This document shows positions 15,461 to 24,718 of a DNA stretch of 41,827 bases, one piece after another (within the stretch, counting starts at the first letter, position 1; each line of letters starts with the position of its first letter). The DNA comes from Mageeibacillus sp. UBA5770. Its GTDB lineage: Bacteria > Bacillota_A > Clostridia > Saccharofermentanales > Saccharofermentanaceae. Position numbers and translations under genes: made by a program. Under the pieces are notes generated by a model. The model was not told the origin of the DNA. It saw only the letters and a program-made list of their open reading frames with translations, and ran no database searches. The DNA is taken from contig DIEQ01000078.1 in NCBI GenBank assembly GCA_002418705.1, positions 1 to 41,827 on the forward strand. Reading direction: 5' to 3'.

Positions 15461-17422
15461 ATGGGTGATAATTCCAAACCTTTGTCATCTTTGCCTGCGA
15501 AACCCCGAAAATTAATAACTTCATCCGCAGTAAACAAGAGGCGGGAGTGGTTATTATATGTTTTTACATTGGCATTTGTGCTTTTATCACTGCTTCTTCT
15601 TTACAAGGTGCCCTTTAACGGAGACGATGCCATTAATTGTATGACTGGCGGTGCTCTTGCATTCGGCCACAGAACGATCTGGCAGCACACATCCATGCTT
15701 TATAAGAACTGGCTCGACACAGGCCGTGTATATCCGCTCGCATTTTATTCGTATGCACTTTTTTCAGCTTTACCGACGCTGTTTGCATACCGTACATTCC
15801 AGATTGTTCTAAATATGACTGTTATTGCGTCCTTCGGCGCACTTACGCATCGCCTGACAAAGAGCTCGCAGGCAGCTGCGGCAGCCATGCTCCTCATTCC
15901 TGTTTTTATACAGTTCCGTTATTATCAGGATCCTGTAATGGCATACCACGGAATGCTTCAGTTCGTTGCGCTTTATTTAATATGGGCGATGTATCTTCAG
16001 ATTTACGGGATTGAGAAGGGGAAAGTCATACCGATTATTGGCAGTTCACTGCTTTATTTATGCTGCCTTCTGACTTATGAGATCTCATTTGCATTCATTT
16101 TGATTTTTGTCCTGATCTCCATTCATTACGGAAAAGGGGCAGGCAAGTTCATCAATGTTAATCCGCACCTGCTGGTCACGGCTGCAATTCTCGGCGTCAC
16201 GTTCTATTATCGAACACATGCAGCAAATGCGTCATATGCAGGCGTCAGCATTTCATGGAATATCTGGAAAATATTGAAGGCTTTTATCAGTCAGATCAGT
16301 TCTGCGATTCCGCTGAGTTATTGGCTTCTGGCAACTCCTACTTTCCTTATATACGGCATCCGGCAATTCATTTTTGCCATTACCTTCTGGGATGTCTTTC
16401 TCTCTGTCACATTAGGGGTTCTTCTTTTGGCCATATTTTTCTTTCTGCCCAGAAGAAAAATCCCGCTGTCGCTTTTCCTGTATGGACTGGTGCTTTGGCT
16501 TCTGCCGGCCTCAATCATTTCACTGTCGCTCAGATACCAGACCGAACTTTCGCCGGGAGTCGGTTACCTGCCGATTTATATACAGTATTTCGGCGGTGCG
16601 CTCATTGCAGTCAGCACGATTCATTACATCTTCATGCGCGTCAAGAATGAAAAAGCAAACCGGATTTTTGCCTTTTTGATTGCCTTGTGCTTCAGTCTGG
16701 GATTTTTAATAAACAACATTAATAACAGGCAGATTAAAAATGTATATGCAGATAACAACTGTCAGGCACTGTCTGCCGCTGCCATGAACGATGGTATTCT
16801 TGACCGGCTCGAAGATAATGATGCGCTTCTTGTACTTGGCGGCGGATATGGTCTTGTCTTTGATCCTGCAAGCTTTATCTGCCTTAATGCAGGCGGTCTG
16901 CGAATTTCTTCTAAATCCCTTCAAATGCTCACAGATACTGAAAAAGACAAAAAGAATTCTGGAATTGCAGTTCTGAATCCGGAAGATCTTTATGTATTTT
17001 TGTCAGCTGGAGATCTTTTGTGCGGATCAGCCGTAGTTGGAAAAGTGGAATCCATTACTTTTGATTCTGAATCACAAACGATTACTCAGGTCACGGTGAG
17101 TGAAGTTACTATATATGTTTGTGACTCCGGAAACGGCATCCTTCATATTTCGAGTCAGGCTCCTGACGGGACACTGACCGGTACGGACATACTGACATCG
17201 GATATTTTTGCTGAACCGGACTCTGATAATAAGAATATACTGAAGTCAGATGGTCAGATCAGTGGGATAAATATAGATATAAATAGAATAACTGCTGTAC
17301 ATGAGCCGGAAGGTATTTCAAAGATTAGTCAGCTCGATCAGGAGAAAACGTGTACAATTACCATTGAAGCCGTGGATAATCCGATCGTTTTCAATACGAT
17401 AGCAGTCGCTGGTCCCGGGTAA
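15461..17422 (+). CDS. Large multi-pass membrane protein, GT-C-like
   Basis: A 653-residue protein with about ten to twelve hydrophobic helices in residues 28-415, then a soluble region of about 230 residues predicted outside the cell. The first external loop carries adjacent acidic residues (FNGDDAIN), where GT-C glycosyltransferases place catalytic acids, so a polyprenyl-phosphate-sugar-dependent glycosyltransferase is a reasonable guess. I see no family-specific motif to confirm it. GGAG lies 10 bases before the ATG. The SDR gene follows after 23 bases and may be co-transcribed. Confidence 0.65.
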   Translation: MGDNSKPLSSLPAKPRKLITSSAVNKRREWLLYVFTLAFVLLSLLLLYKVPFNGDDAINCMTGGALAFGHRTIWQHTSMLYKNWLDTGRVYPLAFYSYALFSALPTLFAYRTFQIVLNMTVIASFGALTHRLTKSSQAAAAAMLLIPVFIQFRYYQDPVMAYHGMLQFVALYLIWAMYLQIYGIEKGKVIPIIGSSLLYLCCLLTYEISFAFILIFVLISIHYGKGAGKFINVNPHLLVTAAILGVTFYYRTHAANASYAGVSISWNIWKILKAFISQISSAIPLSYWLLATPTFLIYGIRQFIFAITFWDVFLSVTLGVLLLAIFFFLPRRKIPLSLFLYGLVLWLLPASIISLSLRYQTELSPGVGYLPIYIQYFGGALIAVSTIHYIFMRVKNEKANRIFAFLIALCFSLGFLINNINNRQIKNVYADNNCQALSAAAMNDGILDRLEDNDALLVLGGGYGLVFDPASFICLNAGGLRISSKSLQMLTDTEKDKKNSGIAVLNPEDLYVFLSAGDLLCGSAVVGKVESITFDSESQTITQVTVSEVTIYVCDSGNGILHISSQAPDGTLTGTDILTSDIFAEPDSDNKNILKSDGQISGINIDINRITAVHEPEGISKISQLDQEKTCTITIEAVDNPIVFNTIAVAGPG

Positions 17423-17445
17423 ACAAAGAAAGAGGGCGGTCAATC

Positions 17446-18192
17446 ATGCAGCATAAAAGCAGACTACATGCGCTCATAACCGGTGGTTCACGGGGAATTG
17501 GCGCTGCAACGGCTCATGCATTCGCAAGTGCCGGGTATGCTGTTACTATTTTGTATTACAGAAACGCTAAGATGGCAGAGGATATTGTGATGTCTCTTCG
17601 TCAGGAGGGGCATGAAGCTGTTGCAATTTCAGCAGATATCAAGGATTATTCCGCTATCCGGCATGCGGTCCAGAAAGCCAATCTGCAGTTCGGAGCCGTA
17701 GACGTCCTTGTCAGCAACGCCGGCATTGCGGCCCAGCAGCTCTTTACCGATGTAACGCCCGAAGAGTTTAAAGATATGATGGATACCCATGTGACGGGGC
17801 TTTATAACATCACCCAGGCCGTTCTGCCGGGTATGATCGCCAAAAAGACCGGAAGCATAATAACGGTGTCTTCGATCTGGGGAATTACCGGTGCTTCATG
17901 TGAGGTGCCTTACTCCACTGCCAAAGCAGCCGTTATCGGATTTACACGTGCACTTGCCAAAGAGGTAGGGCCGTCGAATATAACGGTGAATTGTGTAGCC
18001 CCCGGTGTTATTGATACGGATATGAACCGGAGCCTGACACCTGACGATATTAAAGATATATGCGAGGAAACACCGCTAGGCAGAATCGGGACGCCAAAGG
18101 AGATTGCAGATGTCATTTTGTTCCTGGCATCTGAAAAAGCTTCTTTTATTACAGGACAGGTAATCAGTCCGAATGGCGGTCTTGTCATCTGA
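17446..18192 (+). CDS. SDR-family oxidoreductase, FabG-like
   Basis: A 248-residue classical short-chain dehydrogenase. It has the cofactor loop TGGSRGIGAA near residues 12-21, the NAGI motif near residue 87, and the catalytic Ser plus Tyr-x3-Lys (SSIWGITGAS, YSTAK) around residues 139-158. A C-terminal GQVISPNGG segment is typical of FabG-like enzymes. It could be a 3-oxoacyl-ACP reductase, but it is 14 kb from acpP and not in a fatty-acid cluster. It follows the GT-C-like gene closely, so a role in cell-surface sugar or lipid metabolism is possible. Confidence 0.85.
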   Translation: MQHKSRLHALITGGSRGIGAATAHAFASAGYAVTILYYRNAKMAEDIVMSLRQEGHEAVAISADIKDYSAIRHAVQKANLQFGAVDVLVSNAGIAAQQLFTDVTPEEFKDMMDTHVTGLYNITQAVLPGMIAKKTGSIITVSSIWGITGASCEVPYSTAKAAVIGFTRALAKEVGPSNITVNCVAPGVIDTDMNRSLTPDDIKDICEETPLGRIGTPKEIADVILFLASEKASFITGQVISPNGGLVI

Positions 18193-18194
18193 TC

Positions 18195-18223
18195 ATGACT
18201 GTGACTCATCTGTATGGTAAAAT
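18195..18223 (+). promoter_or_regulatory. Possible promoter for the ferritin-like gene
   Basis: ATGACT (18195-18200) and TAAAAT (18218-18223) have a 17-base spacer just after the SDR stop. It would produce a leader of about 80 bases before the ferritin-like gene. Confidence 0.4.
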
Positions 18224-18311
18224 AATCTTGACTGAAAAGTATTTGACTGCTCTAAGTTCAGGCACATACAGCAAAAGACTTTGATGATTGTCTTACTGGG
18301 AGGTACTTAAT

Positions 18312-18797
18312 ATGAATACTTTGAATTATGCGATCAGGAACGAAGCCGATGCCGCGAAGTATTATTCAGAACAGGCACGGGCCCATACCGGAACCACCCT
18401 GAACAAGGTTTTTTCCTTGCTCGCTGAGGAAGAACAGCAGCACGAGGCCATTCTCCAGCAGGTCTTACTAGAATCATATTCCGATCTTATTGAAAATCCC
18501 GATCTGGTCAGCAAGGATAGCATTTTCTCCGGTCTTGAGTCTTTTAAAGATGAAATCCGGGAAAATCCTGCGCAGGTTGACGTATACCGTCTGGCCAGGG
18601 AAATGGAACAGAAGAGTATAGATCTCTATAGGAAAATGGCTGCAGATGCAAAAAACGAAAAAGAAAAAGCAGTATTTCACTATTTGATTAAACAGGAAAT
18701 GCGGCATTATGAACTAATGGACGAGTTTGTCATACGTATCAGCAGGGCAGATGAATGGGTCGAGTCGGCTGAGTTCGGAACACGGGAAGAATACTGA
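18312..18797 (+). CDS. Ferritin-like diiron protein, rubrerythrin type
   Basis: A 161-residue four-helix protein with paired diiron ligands: an early Glu (RNEADAAKYY), an E-x-x-H (EEEQQHEAIL) near residues 40-46, a second helix pair with Glu (AREMEQKSIDLY), and E-x-x-H (EMRHYELM) near residue 133. These match the rubrerythrin erythrin domain. There is no C-terminal rubredoxin CxxC domain. Family members reduce peroxide or handle iron in anaerobes. The start is set by GGGAGG 7 bases before ATG 18312; an upstream in-frame TTG at 18288 lacks a ribosome site. TraX follows 29 bases later. Confidence 0.82.
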   Translation: MNTLNYAIRNEADAAKYYSEQARAHTGTTLNKVFSLLAEEEQQHEAILQQVLLESYSDLIENPDLVSKDSIFSGLESFKDEIRENPAQVDVYRLAREMEQKSIDLYRKMAADAKNEKEKAVFHYLIKQEMRHYELMDEFVIRISRADEWVESAEFGTREEY

Positions 18798-18826
18798 TAC
18801 GAATTTGAAGTAAAGGCGGATTCAGC

Positions 18827-19663
18827 ATGATTAAGTGGATCGCAATGCTTCTGATGGTCGTTGATCACTTAGGATATTACCTTGGTTTTCTTATGCCGAG
18901 ACCCATTGAACTTACACTCAGGCTGATTGGCCGCCTGTCATTTCCTATTTTTGCCTACCTGTGTGCTGTAGGCTTCCTGCGAACAAGAAATCGTATGCAG
19001 TATTTTCTGCGAATGCTTATTTTTGCCTGCCTGACACAGGCTGCCCTTCAGTTTACTTCCTATATTACGGGCATACCTGCTTTTACCAATGTTATGTTCA
19101 CTTTTTCGATATCAATTCTTTTTATGGCATCTTCAGAGATCCTGGAATTGGCTGTGCATGGGCTGCGCAGCCGTTCTTTGAAAATTCGAAGCGGTGATCC
19201 GGGTGTGAGGCACGGGCGGGTCCTTGTTTTGGGCCGATCCATCCCGGATCCGGTTGCCGCTGGATCCGCGGTATTTTCGATGATCCTGATTCTGGCTGTA
19301 ACTGAGTATTGGGATCCTGACTACAATTTGTTCGGAGTTCTGACTGTATATCTGTTTTATATTGTCCTTAAAAAATTTCGTAAACCCGGGATTCTTCTTC
19401 TGGCAGATGACCGGGCTGCTTTACAGTATATGACCCTAGGGTTTTTGGGGCTTAATATTGTATGGGCATTCATTGGGATTTTTATTTTCAAAACACCGGC
19501 TTACTGGAGTATCATGGAAATATTTTCCGTCTGTTCGATAGGAATCCTTCTTATGGATGTTCCCCGGAAAAAGCCATCCGTAAAAGAGAAGTACTTTTTC
19601 TATCTTTTTTATCCGCTTCATCTTGCAATGCTGATGGTGCTGCGATATTTTCTGCTAAATTAA
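18827..19663 (+). CDS. TraX-family membrane protein
   Basis: A 278-residue protein with about seven or eight hydrophobic helices. The N-terminus IKWIAMLLMVVDHLGYYL and the following RLIGRLSFPIFAYLCAVGF are typical of the TraX family, named for the F-plasmid pilin acetylase and related to membrane acyltransferases. Chromosomal copies are common in Firmicutes with unknown targets. A hydrophilic basic stretch (about residues 105-140) interrupts the helices. No conjugation genes are nearby, so a pilin substrate is unlikely here. Confidence 0.82.
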   Translation: MIKWIAMLLMVVDHLGYYLGFLMPRPIELTLRLIGRLSFPIFAYLCAVGFLRTRNRMQYFLRMLIFACLTQAALQFTSYITGIPAFTNVMFTFSISILFMASSEILELAVHGLRSRSLKIRSGDPGVRHGRVLVLGRSIPDPVAAGSAVFSMILILAVTEYWDPDYNLFGVLTVYLFYIVLKKFRKPGILLLADDRAALQYMTLGFLGLNIVWAFIGIFIFKTPAYWSIMEIFSVCSIGILLMDVPRKKPSVKEKYFFYLFYPLHLAMLMVLRYFLLN

Positions 19664-19681
19664 AGACACGGGCCTGCGGGA

Positions 19682-19719
19682 TAAAAAAACAGTCCCAACA
19701 CCTGACGGCATTGGGACTG
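19682..19719 (-). terminator. Terminator for tRNA-Trp
   Basis: On the minus strand a 9-bp stem (19719-19711 with 19698-19690, 12-base loop) is followed by a seven-T tract (19689-19683). It begins 9 bases past the tRNA 3' end. It may also slow plus-strand transcripts leaving the TraX gene, but lacks a strong T-run there. Confidence 0.8.
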
Positions 19720-19727
19720 ATTTGTAC

Positions 19728-19802
19728 TGGCAGGGGAGACAGGACTCGAACCTGCAACCGACGGTTTTGGAGACCGTTGCTCTACCATTGAGCCACTCCC
19801 CT
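19728..19802 (-). tRNA. tRNA-Trp (CCA)
   Basis: A 75-nt cloverleaf on the minus strand. The acceptor AGGGGAG pairs with CTCCCCT, the discriminator is G, and CCA is encoded. The anticodon stem ACGGT/ACCGT holds the loop CTCCAAA, anticodon CCA, and the T-loop is TTCGAGT. It reads the tryptophan codon UGG. Confidence 0.95.
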
Positions 19803-19813
19803 GTATCATCACT

Positions 19814-19843
19814 GTGACCTGCCGGGCATTCCGGCTCTGTCAC
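19814..19843 (-). other. Hairpin in the tRNA-Trp leader
   Basis: A two-part stem (GTGAC...GTCAC outside, GCCGG...CCGGC inside) lies between the tRNA-Trp promoter and the tRNA 5' end, so it would be in the 5' leader of the precursor. It may aid processing or be incidental. Confidence 0.4.
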
Positions 19844-19861
19844 CTAAATGAAACATTCACA

Positions 19862-19890
19862 AGTTTAATGGACGGTTTGCATCGTGTCAA
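19862..19890 (-). promoter_or_regulatory. Promoter for tRNA-Trp
   Basis: On the minus strand a consensus TTGACA (19890-19885) and TAAACT (19867-19862) have an exact 17-base spacer. The predicted start lies about 50 bases before the tRNA. With the tRNA, hairpin and terminator it fills the 305-base stretch between the TraX gene and proC. I see no clear plus-strand promoter for proC. Confidence 0.7.
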
Positions 19891-19968
19891 GTTGAATGTT
19901 ATCATTTCTGTAAAGAAAATTAAATTATACATTGCGTATGTAATGTATTCGCGTGGAGGAATCCGACT

Positions 19969-20769
19969 ATGATATTTTCAGTAATAGGAACCGGAAACAT
20001 GGGAAAAGCGCTGGTTTCCGGCTTTTTAAGCAAGGGAATTCTTACTCCGGCTGATATCCGTGTCTGTGATTCGGATGAGGATAAAGTTAAATCATATGCA
20101 CAGCAGACGGGCTGCACGGCTTATACAAATGCGTCAGAAGCGGTTAAGGGTGCAGATTATGTTCTTCTCTGTGTGAAGCCGCAGGTGATCGACAGGACGA
20201 TACAGGAGTTTCTCCAGGATCTATCGCCGGAGACTGTTATTGTTTCGATTGCAGCGTCCGTTAAGATCGCAAGACTTCGCAGCCTGCTGCATAATACAAC
20301 ACCAATTGTCCGGGTTATGCCTAATACGCCCGCACTTGTCGGTGCAGCCGTGAGCGCTGTCTGTTTTGAAGGTGTAAATGATGAGAACAGGTCTTTTGTT
20401 CTTGACCTCCTTGAAACATGCGGGATTGTTGTTCCCTGCGATGAAAAAATGCTTGATGCCATAGGCTGCGTTTCCGGAACAGGTCCCGCCTATGTTATGC
20501 TTTTCATCGAATCTCTGGCAGATGCCGCGGTTAAGCTGGGCATTCCCAGAGCTACTGCTCTTGAAATTGCAGCGATGACCGTTTACGGATCCGGCAAACT
20601 CGCCGTTGAGACAAAGATGCATCCGGCTGTTCTGAAGGATCAGGTATGTTCACCGGGCGGTACCACGATTGAGGGCGTTCTTGCGCTTGAAAAGTATGGA
20701 CTTCGTGCAGCTGTTGAAGCGGCTGTTGTGGCAGCGGACGATAAGACTCGTCTTCTGGCGGGAGGCTGA
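19969..20769 (+). CDS. proC: Pyrroline-5-carboxylate reductase
   Basis: A 266-residue enzyme performing the last step of proline synthesis, NAD(P)H reduction of 1-pyrroline-5-carboxylate. The N-terminal Rossmann loop is IGTGNMGKALVSG (residues 5-17). The C-terminal dimerisation domain contains the family signature around DQVCSPGGTTIEGV. Length is normal. GGAGG is well placed before the ATG. It is the first gene of a tightly packed plus-strand run, with rnhA starting 6 bases after its stop. Confidence 0.94.
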   Translation: MIFSVIGTGNMGKALVSGFLSKGILTPADIRVCDSDEDKVKSYAQQTGCTAYTNASEAVKGADYVLLCVKPQVIDRTIQEFLQDLSPETVIVSIAASVKIARLRSLLHNTTPIVRVMPNTPALVGAAVSAVCFEGVNDENRSFVLDLLETCGIVVPCDEKMLDAIGCVSGTGPAYVMLFIESLADAAVKLGIPRATALEIAAMTVYGSGKLAVETKMHPAVLKDQVCSPGGTTIEGVLALEKYGLRAAVEAAVVAADDKTRLLAGG

Positions 20770-20775
20770 CCGGCT

Positions 20776-21249
20776 GTGGGAAATGACACAGAAGTAGATA
20801 TTTATACGGATGGGGCCTGCTCCGGTAATCCAGGCCCGGGCGGATGGGCTGCAGTCCTGGTCGCCGGCGGCCGTGAAAAAGAAATTTCGGGCGGTGAGGT
20901 ATCGACTACCAATAACAGGATGGAGCTGACAGCTGCCATTGAAGCATTAAAGAAGCTCAAAAAGCCCTGTTCCGTGCATCTTTACAGTGACAGCGCATAT
21001 CTGGTGAACGCATTTTTGCAGGGCTGGCTTGTCAGCTGGAAACGAAACGGATGGAAGAACAGTACGAAGCAGCAAGTCAGCAATATGGATTTATGGCTTG
21101 AACTTGACCGCCTGTCTGAAATGCACAGGATAACCTGGTGTAAAGTCAAAGGACATTCTGATCATGAATATAACAACCGCTGCGATGCGCTTGCAGTTGC
21201 TGAAGTTACAAAAATTAAAAAGAAGGATGGTAATACGGATCATGAGTGA
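20776..21249 (+). CDS. rnhA: Ribonuclease HI
   Basis: A 157-residue RNase H type 1 that degrades RNA in RNA-DNA hybrids. All four catalytic carboxylates are visible: Asp in IYTDGACSGNPG, Glu in MELTAAIEAL, Asp in LYSDSAYLV, and Asp in the NNRCDALA segment after KGHSDHEYN. The start is GTG at 20776 with GGGAGG 10 bases upstream, inside proC. Its stop overlaps the NUDIX start by 8 bases. Confidence 0.93.
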   Translation: MGNDTEVDIYTDGACSGNPGPGGWAAVLVAGGREKEISGGEVSTTNNRMELTAAIEALKKLKKPCSVHLYSDSAYLVNAFLQGWLVSWKRNGWKNSTKQQVSNMDLWLELDRLSEMHRITWCKVKGHSDHEYNNRCDALAVAEVTKIKKKDGNTDHE

Positions 21250-21862
21250 TGAAGAGAAAAACAAACCGTCTGAGAAGAAAGAGCCGTATCCGCATATTTC
21301 CTACCCGGAAGAAGAGCGCCGCTTAGATGACCCTATGGAGCATGTAATAGGAAATACGCGTCTCTTTACCGGGCGGGTGTTTGCAACGGAGATCATGGAT
21401 GTCAGACTTCAGGACGGAAGTGTAAGCAAACGTGAAATTGTACGCCATAACGGAGGTGCGACTATCGTGCCTCTTGACGATGACCTGAATGTATATGTGG
21501 TAAGGCAGTTCAGAGCGCCTTTTCAGCAGGTTCTTATCGAAACTCCTGCCGGAAAGCTTGAAGTTGATGAGGATCCCCGTGACTGTGCCATCCGTGAACT
21601 TCGTGAGGAGACGGGACTGGCTGCAGATAATGTCGAGTACTTAGGATGTATTTTTCCTTCACCCGGCTATTGTGCAGAGGCTCTCTATCTTTATCTGGCT
21701 ACAGGTCTGCATGAAGGTGATAGATCCCTTGATGAGGGAGAATTTCTGAACGTTGACAAGATTCCTCTTCAGGAACTGCTTGTTAAGATTGAAGAAGGAA
21801 AGATACGCGACGCAAAGACAGTCGTTGCTCTTTTGAAAACCGCAAGGAGGGTCGGACTCTGA
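21242..21862 (+). CDS. NUDIX hydrolase, ADP-ribose pyrophosphatase type
   Basis: A 206-residue NUDIX hydrolase. The Nudix box is complete: [20 protein letters not shown] then TGL, matching Gx5Ex7REUxEExGU. The preceding [13 protein letters not shown] segment is typical of the ADP-ribose pyrophosphatase (NudF/YqkG) group, which clears ADP-ribose and related nucleotide sugars. ATG 21242 is chosen over an upstream in-frame ATG (21164) that would overlap rnhA by far more. The stop overlaps the ftsK start by 1 base. Confidence 0.87.
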   Translation: MSDEEKNKPSEKKEPYPHISYPEEERRLDDPMEHVIGNTRLFTGRVFATEIMDVRLQDGSVSKREIVRHNGGATIVPLDDDLNVYVVRQFRAPFQQVLIETPAGKLEVDEDPRDCAIRELREETGLAADNVEYLGCIFPSPGYCAEALYLYLATGLHEGDRSLDEGEFLNVDKIPLQELLVKIEEGKIRDAKTVVALLKTARRVGL

Positions 21863-24714
21863 TGGATGCAGCTCCGGTCAATCATAGACGGGAGGTAACA
21901 GGCGTAGTTTTTCTCGCCTTTGCTATTATCCTGGGTGTGGCATATTATCTGCCGGCTTCGGCAACAGGAATGCTGGGGGAACTTCTGCGTTCTTTCGGCA
22001 AGGGACTTTTTGGCGTCTGTGCATATGCGATTCCTGTTCTTTTCATGTATGCAGCCATAGATTATTTTATGGAAAAACGACTTGATGTCGCACCTCGCCG
22101 TGTTAAGTCAATCCTGCTGATTTTACTTGCCGCTTCAGCGCTTTTTCCTGTTTTTACCGTTGAAAAAACAGTGATTGAGGCACTTTGCTTGGATGTGACC
22201 GGGAATCATGCCCTTGCGAGCAAGGGTTTCGAAATACTCTGGGAATCCGGTAATCATCCGCAAATTCTAAGCGCCGCATCTGCTGATTCATTTCCGTTTT
22301 TAACGGGAGGGGTCATTGGCGGTGCTGTCGCTCTGGGTCTCGAAGCAATTGCTGCAAGGACCGGTGCGCAGATTATTCTTTTTGCGTTTGTTCTTTCTCA
22401 GATTGTCCTTGTATTCAATGTATCAATAACACGTACGGCAACCAGGACAGCACAGGCCATTCGCACAACAACTGACCGGGCATCCGGTGCAATCCGTTCA
22501 GGTGCAGAATCGCTGCGTGCGTTTTCACGGCAGGTAGAAGCACAGCCGCGTTCTGATTCCATGCCGGACGGGAATACCGGCTATCCGGGTTCCCAGATTG
22601 ATCTTTCGCAGCTGCGTGCCGATGACAGTTCTCCTTTTGATGATACGGGCATGCATCCGAGACAGGGTTTTATCGATATTCAGGGAACGGAGGCGCCAAT
22701 GGCAGCCACATCCCATCGTGAATATAATCCGTATGATGTTGATCTTTCCAATCCGGCTCCAATTCGTTCCAAAGCAAAAGAAAATCCATTTGAAACGGTT
22801 GATACGATGGTTGCGACAGATTTTATCAGATCTGCCCAGGAACCGTTTCCGACATCACAGGCTCAGGCTGCGTCGGAAATACCCGGTTTTCTCAGGGAAA
22901 AAGAGGCATCGACCTGGCTGGATATTCAAATGAATACCGTTAATCCCTCGGAAGATTCATTGGCACATATACCAATCCGCAGAATCGGCGTTGACGGGTA
23001 TGCTGTTCACACAAGCGGACAGGATGATTTTGATGACAGGGATGCTGCTGCAGAGAGGCCGGATTTTGCTGATACGAACGATCCGTCCGATATCCCGCAG
23101 CCGGATCATATAGCCTTGGAAACTGCCGTAAAGGATGCGCCGTCCATACTTCCCGGTCCGACTTCATCGAATGCTTTTGCCGTAACGGCAAAAGCTCCGT
23201 CACCCGTAAGAATGCCGACCGAAAAATCCGGTGAGCGCCAGATTGCTTTGGCGTTTCCCAAACAGCCATATAAAGTCGCACCGTCATCTTTGCTCAGACC
23301 TGACATAAAAGACGACTCAGGGCGCTCTACACAGGCTGCACTGACGGCGCAGGGCAAAAAACTTGAAGACACGCTTGCGAGTTTCGGTGTCGCAGCCAAA
23401 GTTGTGAATATAACCCATGGTCCCGCAATCACACGGTTTGAATTAACACCGGGACCCGGCATCAAGGTCAGCCGCATCGTTAACCTTACGGATGACCTTG
23501 CTCTGGCAATGGCAGCCGTCGGCGTTCGAATTGAGGCTCCTATTCCCGGTAAATCTGCAATAGGAATTGAAATTCCCAACGCCGAGACGACGCCGGTCAC
23601 ACTTCGCAGCCTGATTGACGCCCCTGTCTTCAAGAAAAACACAACGCCGCTTGTAGCCGCCCTCGGAAGAGATATCCCGGGCAATCCTATCTACTGTGAC
23701 CTTGCTAAAATGCCCCATCTTCTGATCGCCGGTGCAACAGGATCAGGTAAATCAGTCTGTATTAACTCCATACTGATCAGTATCCTTTGCAAGGCAACGC
23801 CGGATCAGGTCAAGCTCATCATGATTGACCCGAAAGTCGTTGAACTTTCAATTTATAACGGGATCCCGCATCTCCTGGCGCCTGTTGTTACCGACCCCAA
23901 AAAAGCAGCGAACACTTTGAACTGGGCTGTAGGTGAAATGACACGGCGCTATGGTTTCTTTGCCGCTGCTTCTGTCCGCGATTTCCGCGGATATAATGAA
24001 GAACTCAGCAATAGAAAAGAACCTCCGCTGCCGCTGATTCTCATCGTCATTGACGAATTGGCCGATCTGATGCAGGTTGCCTCAAAAGAGGTTGAAGAAT
24101 CAATTGCCCGACTTACGGCCATGGCTCGCGCCGCTGGCATTCATCTTCTTATCGCAACGCAGAGGCCGTCTGTCGATGTCATCACCGGTGTCATTAAGGC
24201 AAATATTCCTTCAAGAATTGCGTTTGCCGTGTCATCACAGGTAGACAGCCGTACGATCCTCGATATGGCCGGCGCCGAGAAGCTGTTAGGAAAAGGTGAT
24301 ATGCTTTATTATCCGCAGAGCGCAGCAAAGCCGCAGCGCGGTCAGGGAGCATTTGTTTCCGATGCAGAAGTAGAATCCGTTATTGAGTATCTCAAATCCC
24401 AGAATATGGGAACCTATGACCCGGAAGAGGCAGAAGCCATTATTTCTGCTGCACCCGGCGGACTGAGTTCCTCCGACAGGGAAGCGGGCGATGATGATGA
24501 GCTTCTGCCACAGGCGGTAGAGATCATTCTTATGGCCGGCTGTGCCTCTGTTTCGATTCTGCAGCGCAGGATGAATATTGGATATCCTAGAGCAGCCAGG
24601 CTGATAGACCGGATGCAGGAAAAAGGATATATCGGGCCGTTTGAAGGAAGTAAACCCAGAAAACTCTTGATTTCCCAGTCACAATGGCTGGAATTACAGG
24701 CAAAGGGAGGATAA
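21862..24714 (+). CDS. ftsK: DNA translocase FtsK/SpoIIIE
   Basis: A 950-residue translocase that pumps chromosomal DNA through the division or sporulation septum. Four hydrophobic segments lie in residues 10-190. A long polar, probably disordered linker follows (about 200-470). The motor has an alpha domain, then Walker [11 protein letters not shown] near residue 623 and Walker [14 protein letters not shown] near 724. The C-terminal winged-helix gamma domain (about 880-945, from [13 protein letters not shown] to RKLLIS) recognises orienting DNA motifs. The family's usual length is 750-900, the excess here being in the linker. In a sporulating host this would be SpoIIIE; the window does not say which. 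Confidence 0.93.
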   Translation: MDAAPVNHRREVTGVVFLAFAIILGVAYYLPASATGMLGELLRSFGKGLFGVCAYAIPVLFMYAAIDYFMEKRLDVAPRRVKSILLILLAASALFPVFTVEKTVIEALCLDVTGNHALASKGFEILWESGNHPQILSAASADSFPFLTGGVIGGAVALGLEAIAARTGAQIILFAFVLSQIVLVFNVSITRTATRTAQAIRTTTDRASGAIRSGAESLRAFSRQVEAQPRSDSMPDGNTGYPGSQIDLSQLRADDSSPFDDTGMHPRQGFIDIQGTEAPMAATSHREYNPYDVDLSNPAPIRSKAKENPFETVDTMVATDFIRSAQEPFPTSQAQAASEIPGFLREKEASTWLDIQMNTVNPSEDSLAHIPIRRIGVDGYAVHTSGQDDFDDRDAAAERPDFADTNDPSDIPQPDHIALETAVKDAPSILPGPTSSNAFAVTAKAPSPVRMPTEKSGERQIALAFPKQPYKVAPSSLLRPDIKDDSGRSTQAALTAQGKKLEDTLASFGVAAKVVNITHGPAITRFELTPGPGIKVSRIVNLTDDLALAMAAVGVRIEAPIPGKSAIGIEIPNAETTPVTLRSLIDAPVFKKNTTPLVAALGRDIPGNPIYCDLAKMPHLLIAGATGSGKSVCINSILISILCKATPDQVKLIMIDPKVVELSIYNGIPHLLAPVVTDPKKAANTLNWAVGEMTRRYGFFAAASVRDFRGYNEELSNRKEPPLPLILIVIDELADLMQVASKEVEESIARLTAMARAAGIHLLIATQRPSVDVITGVIKANIPSRIAFAVSSQVDSRTILDMAGAEKLLGKGDMLYYPQSAAKPQRGQGAFVSDAEVESVIEYLKSQNMGTYDPEEAEAIISAAPGGLSSSDREAGDDDELLPQAVEIILMAGCASVSILQRRMNIGYPRAARLIDRMQEKGYIGPFEGSKPRKLLISQSQWLELQAKGG

Positions 24715-24718
24715 ACGC

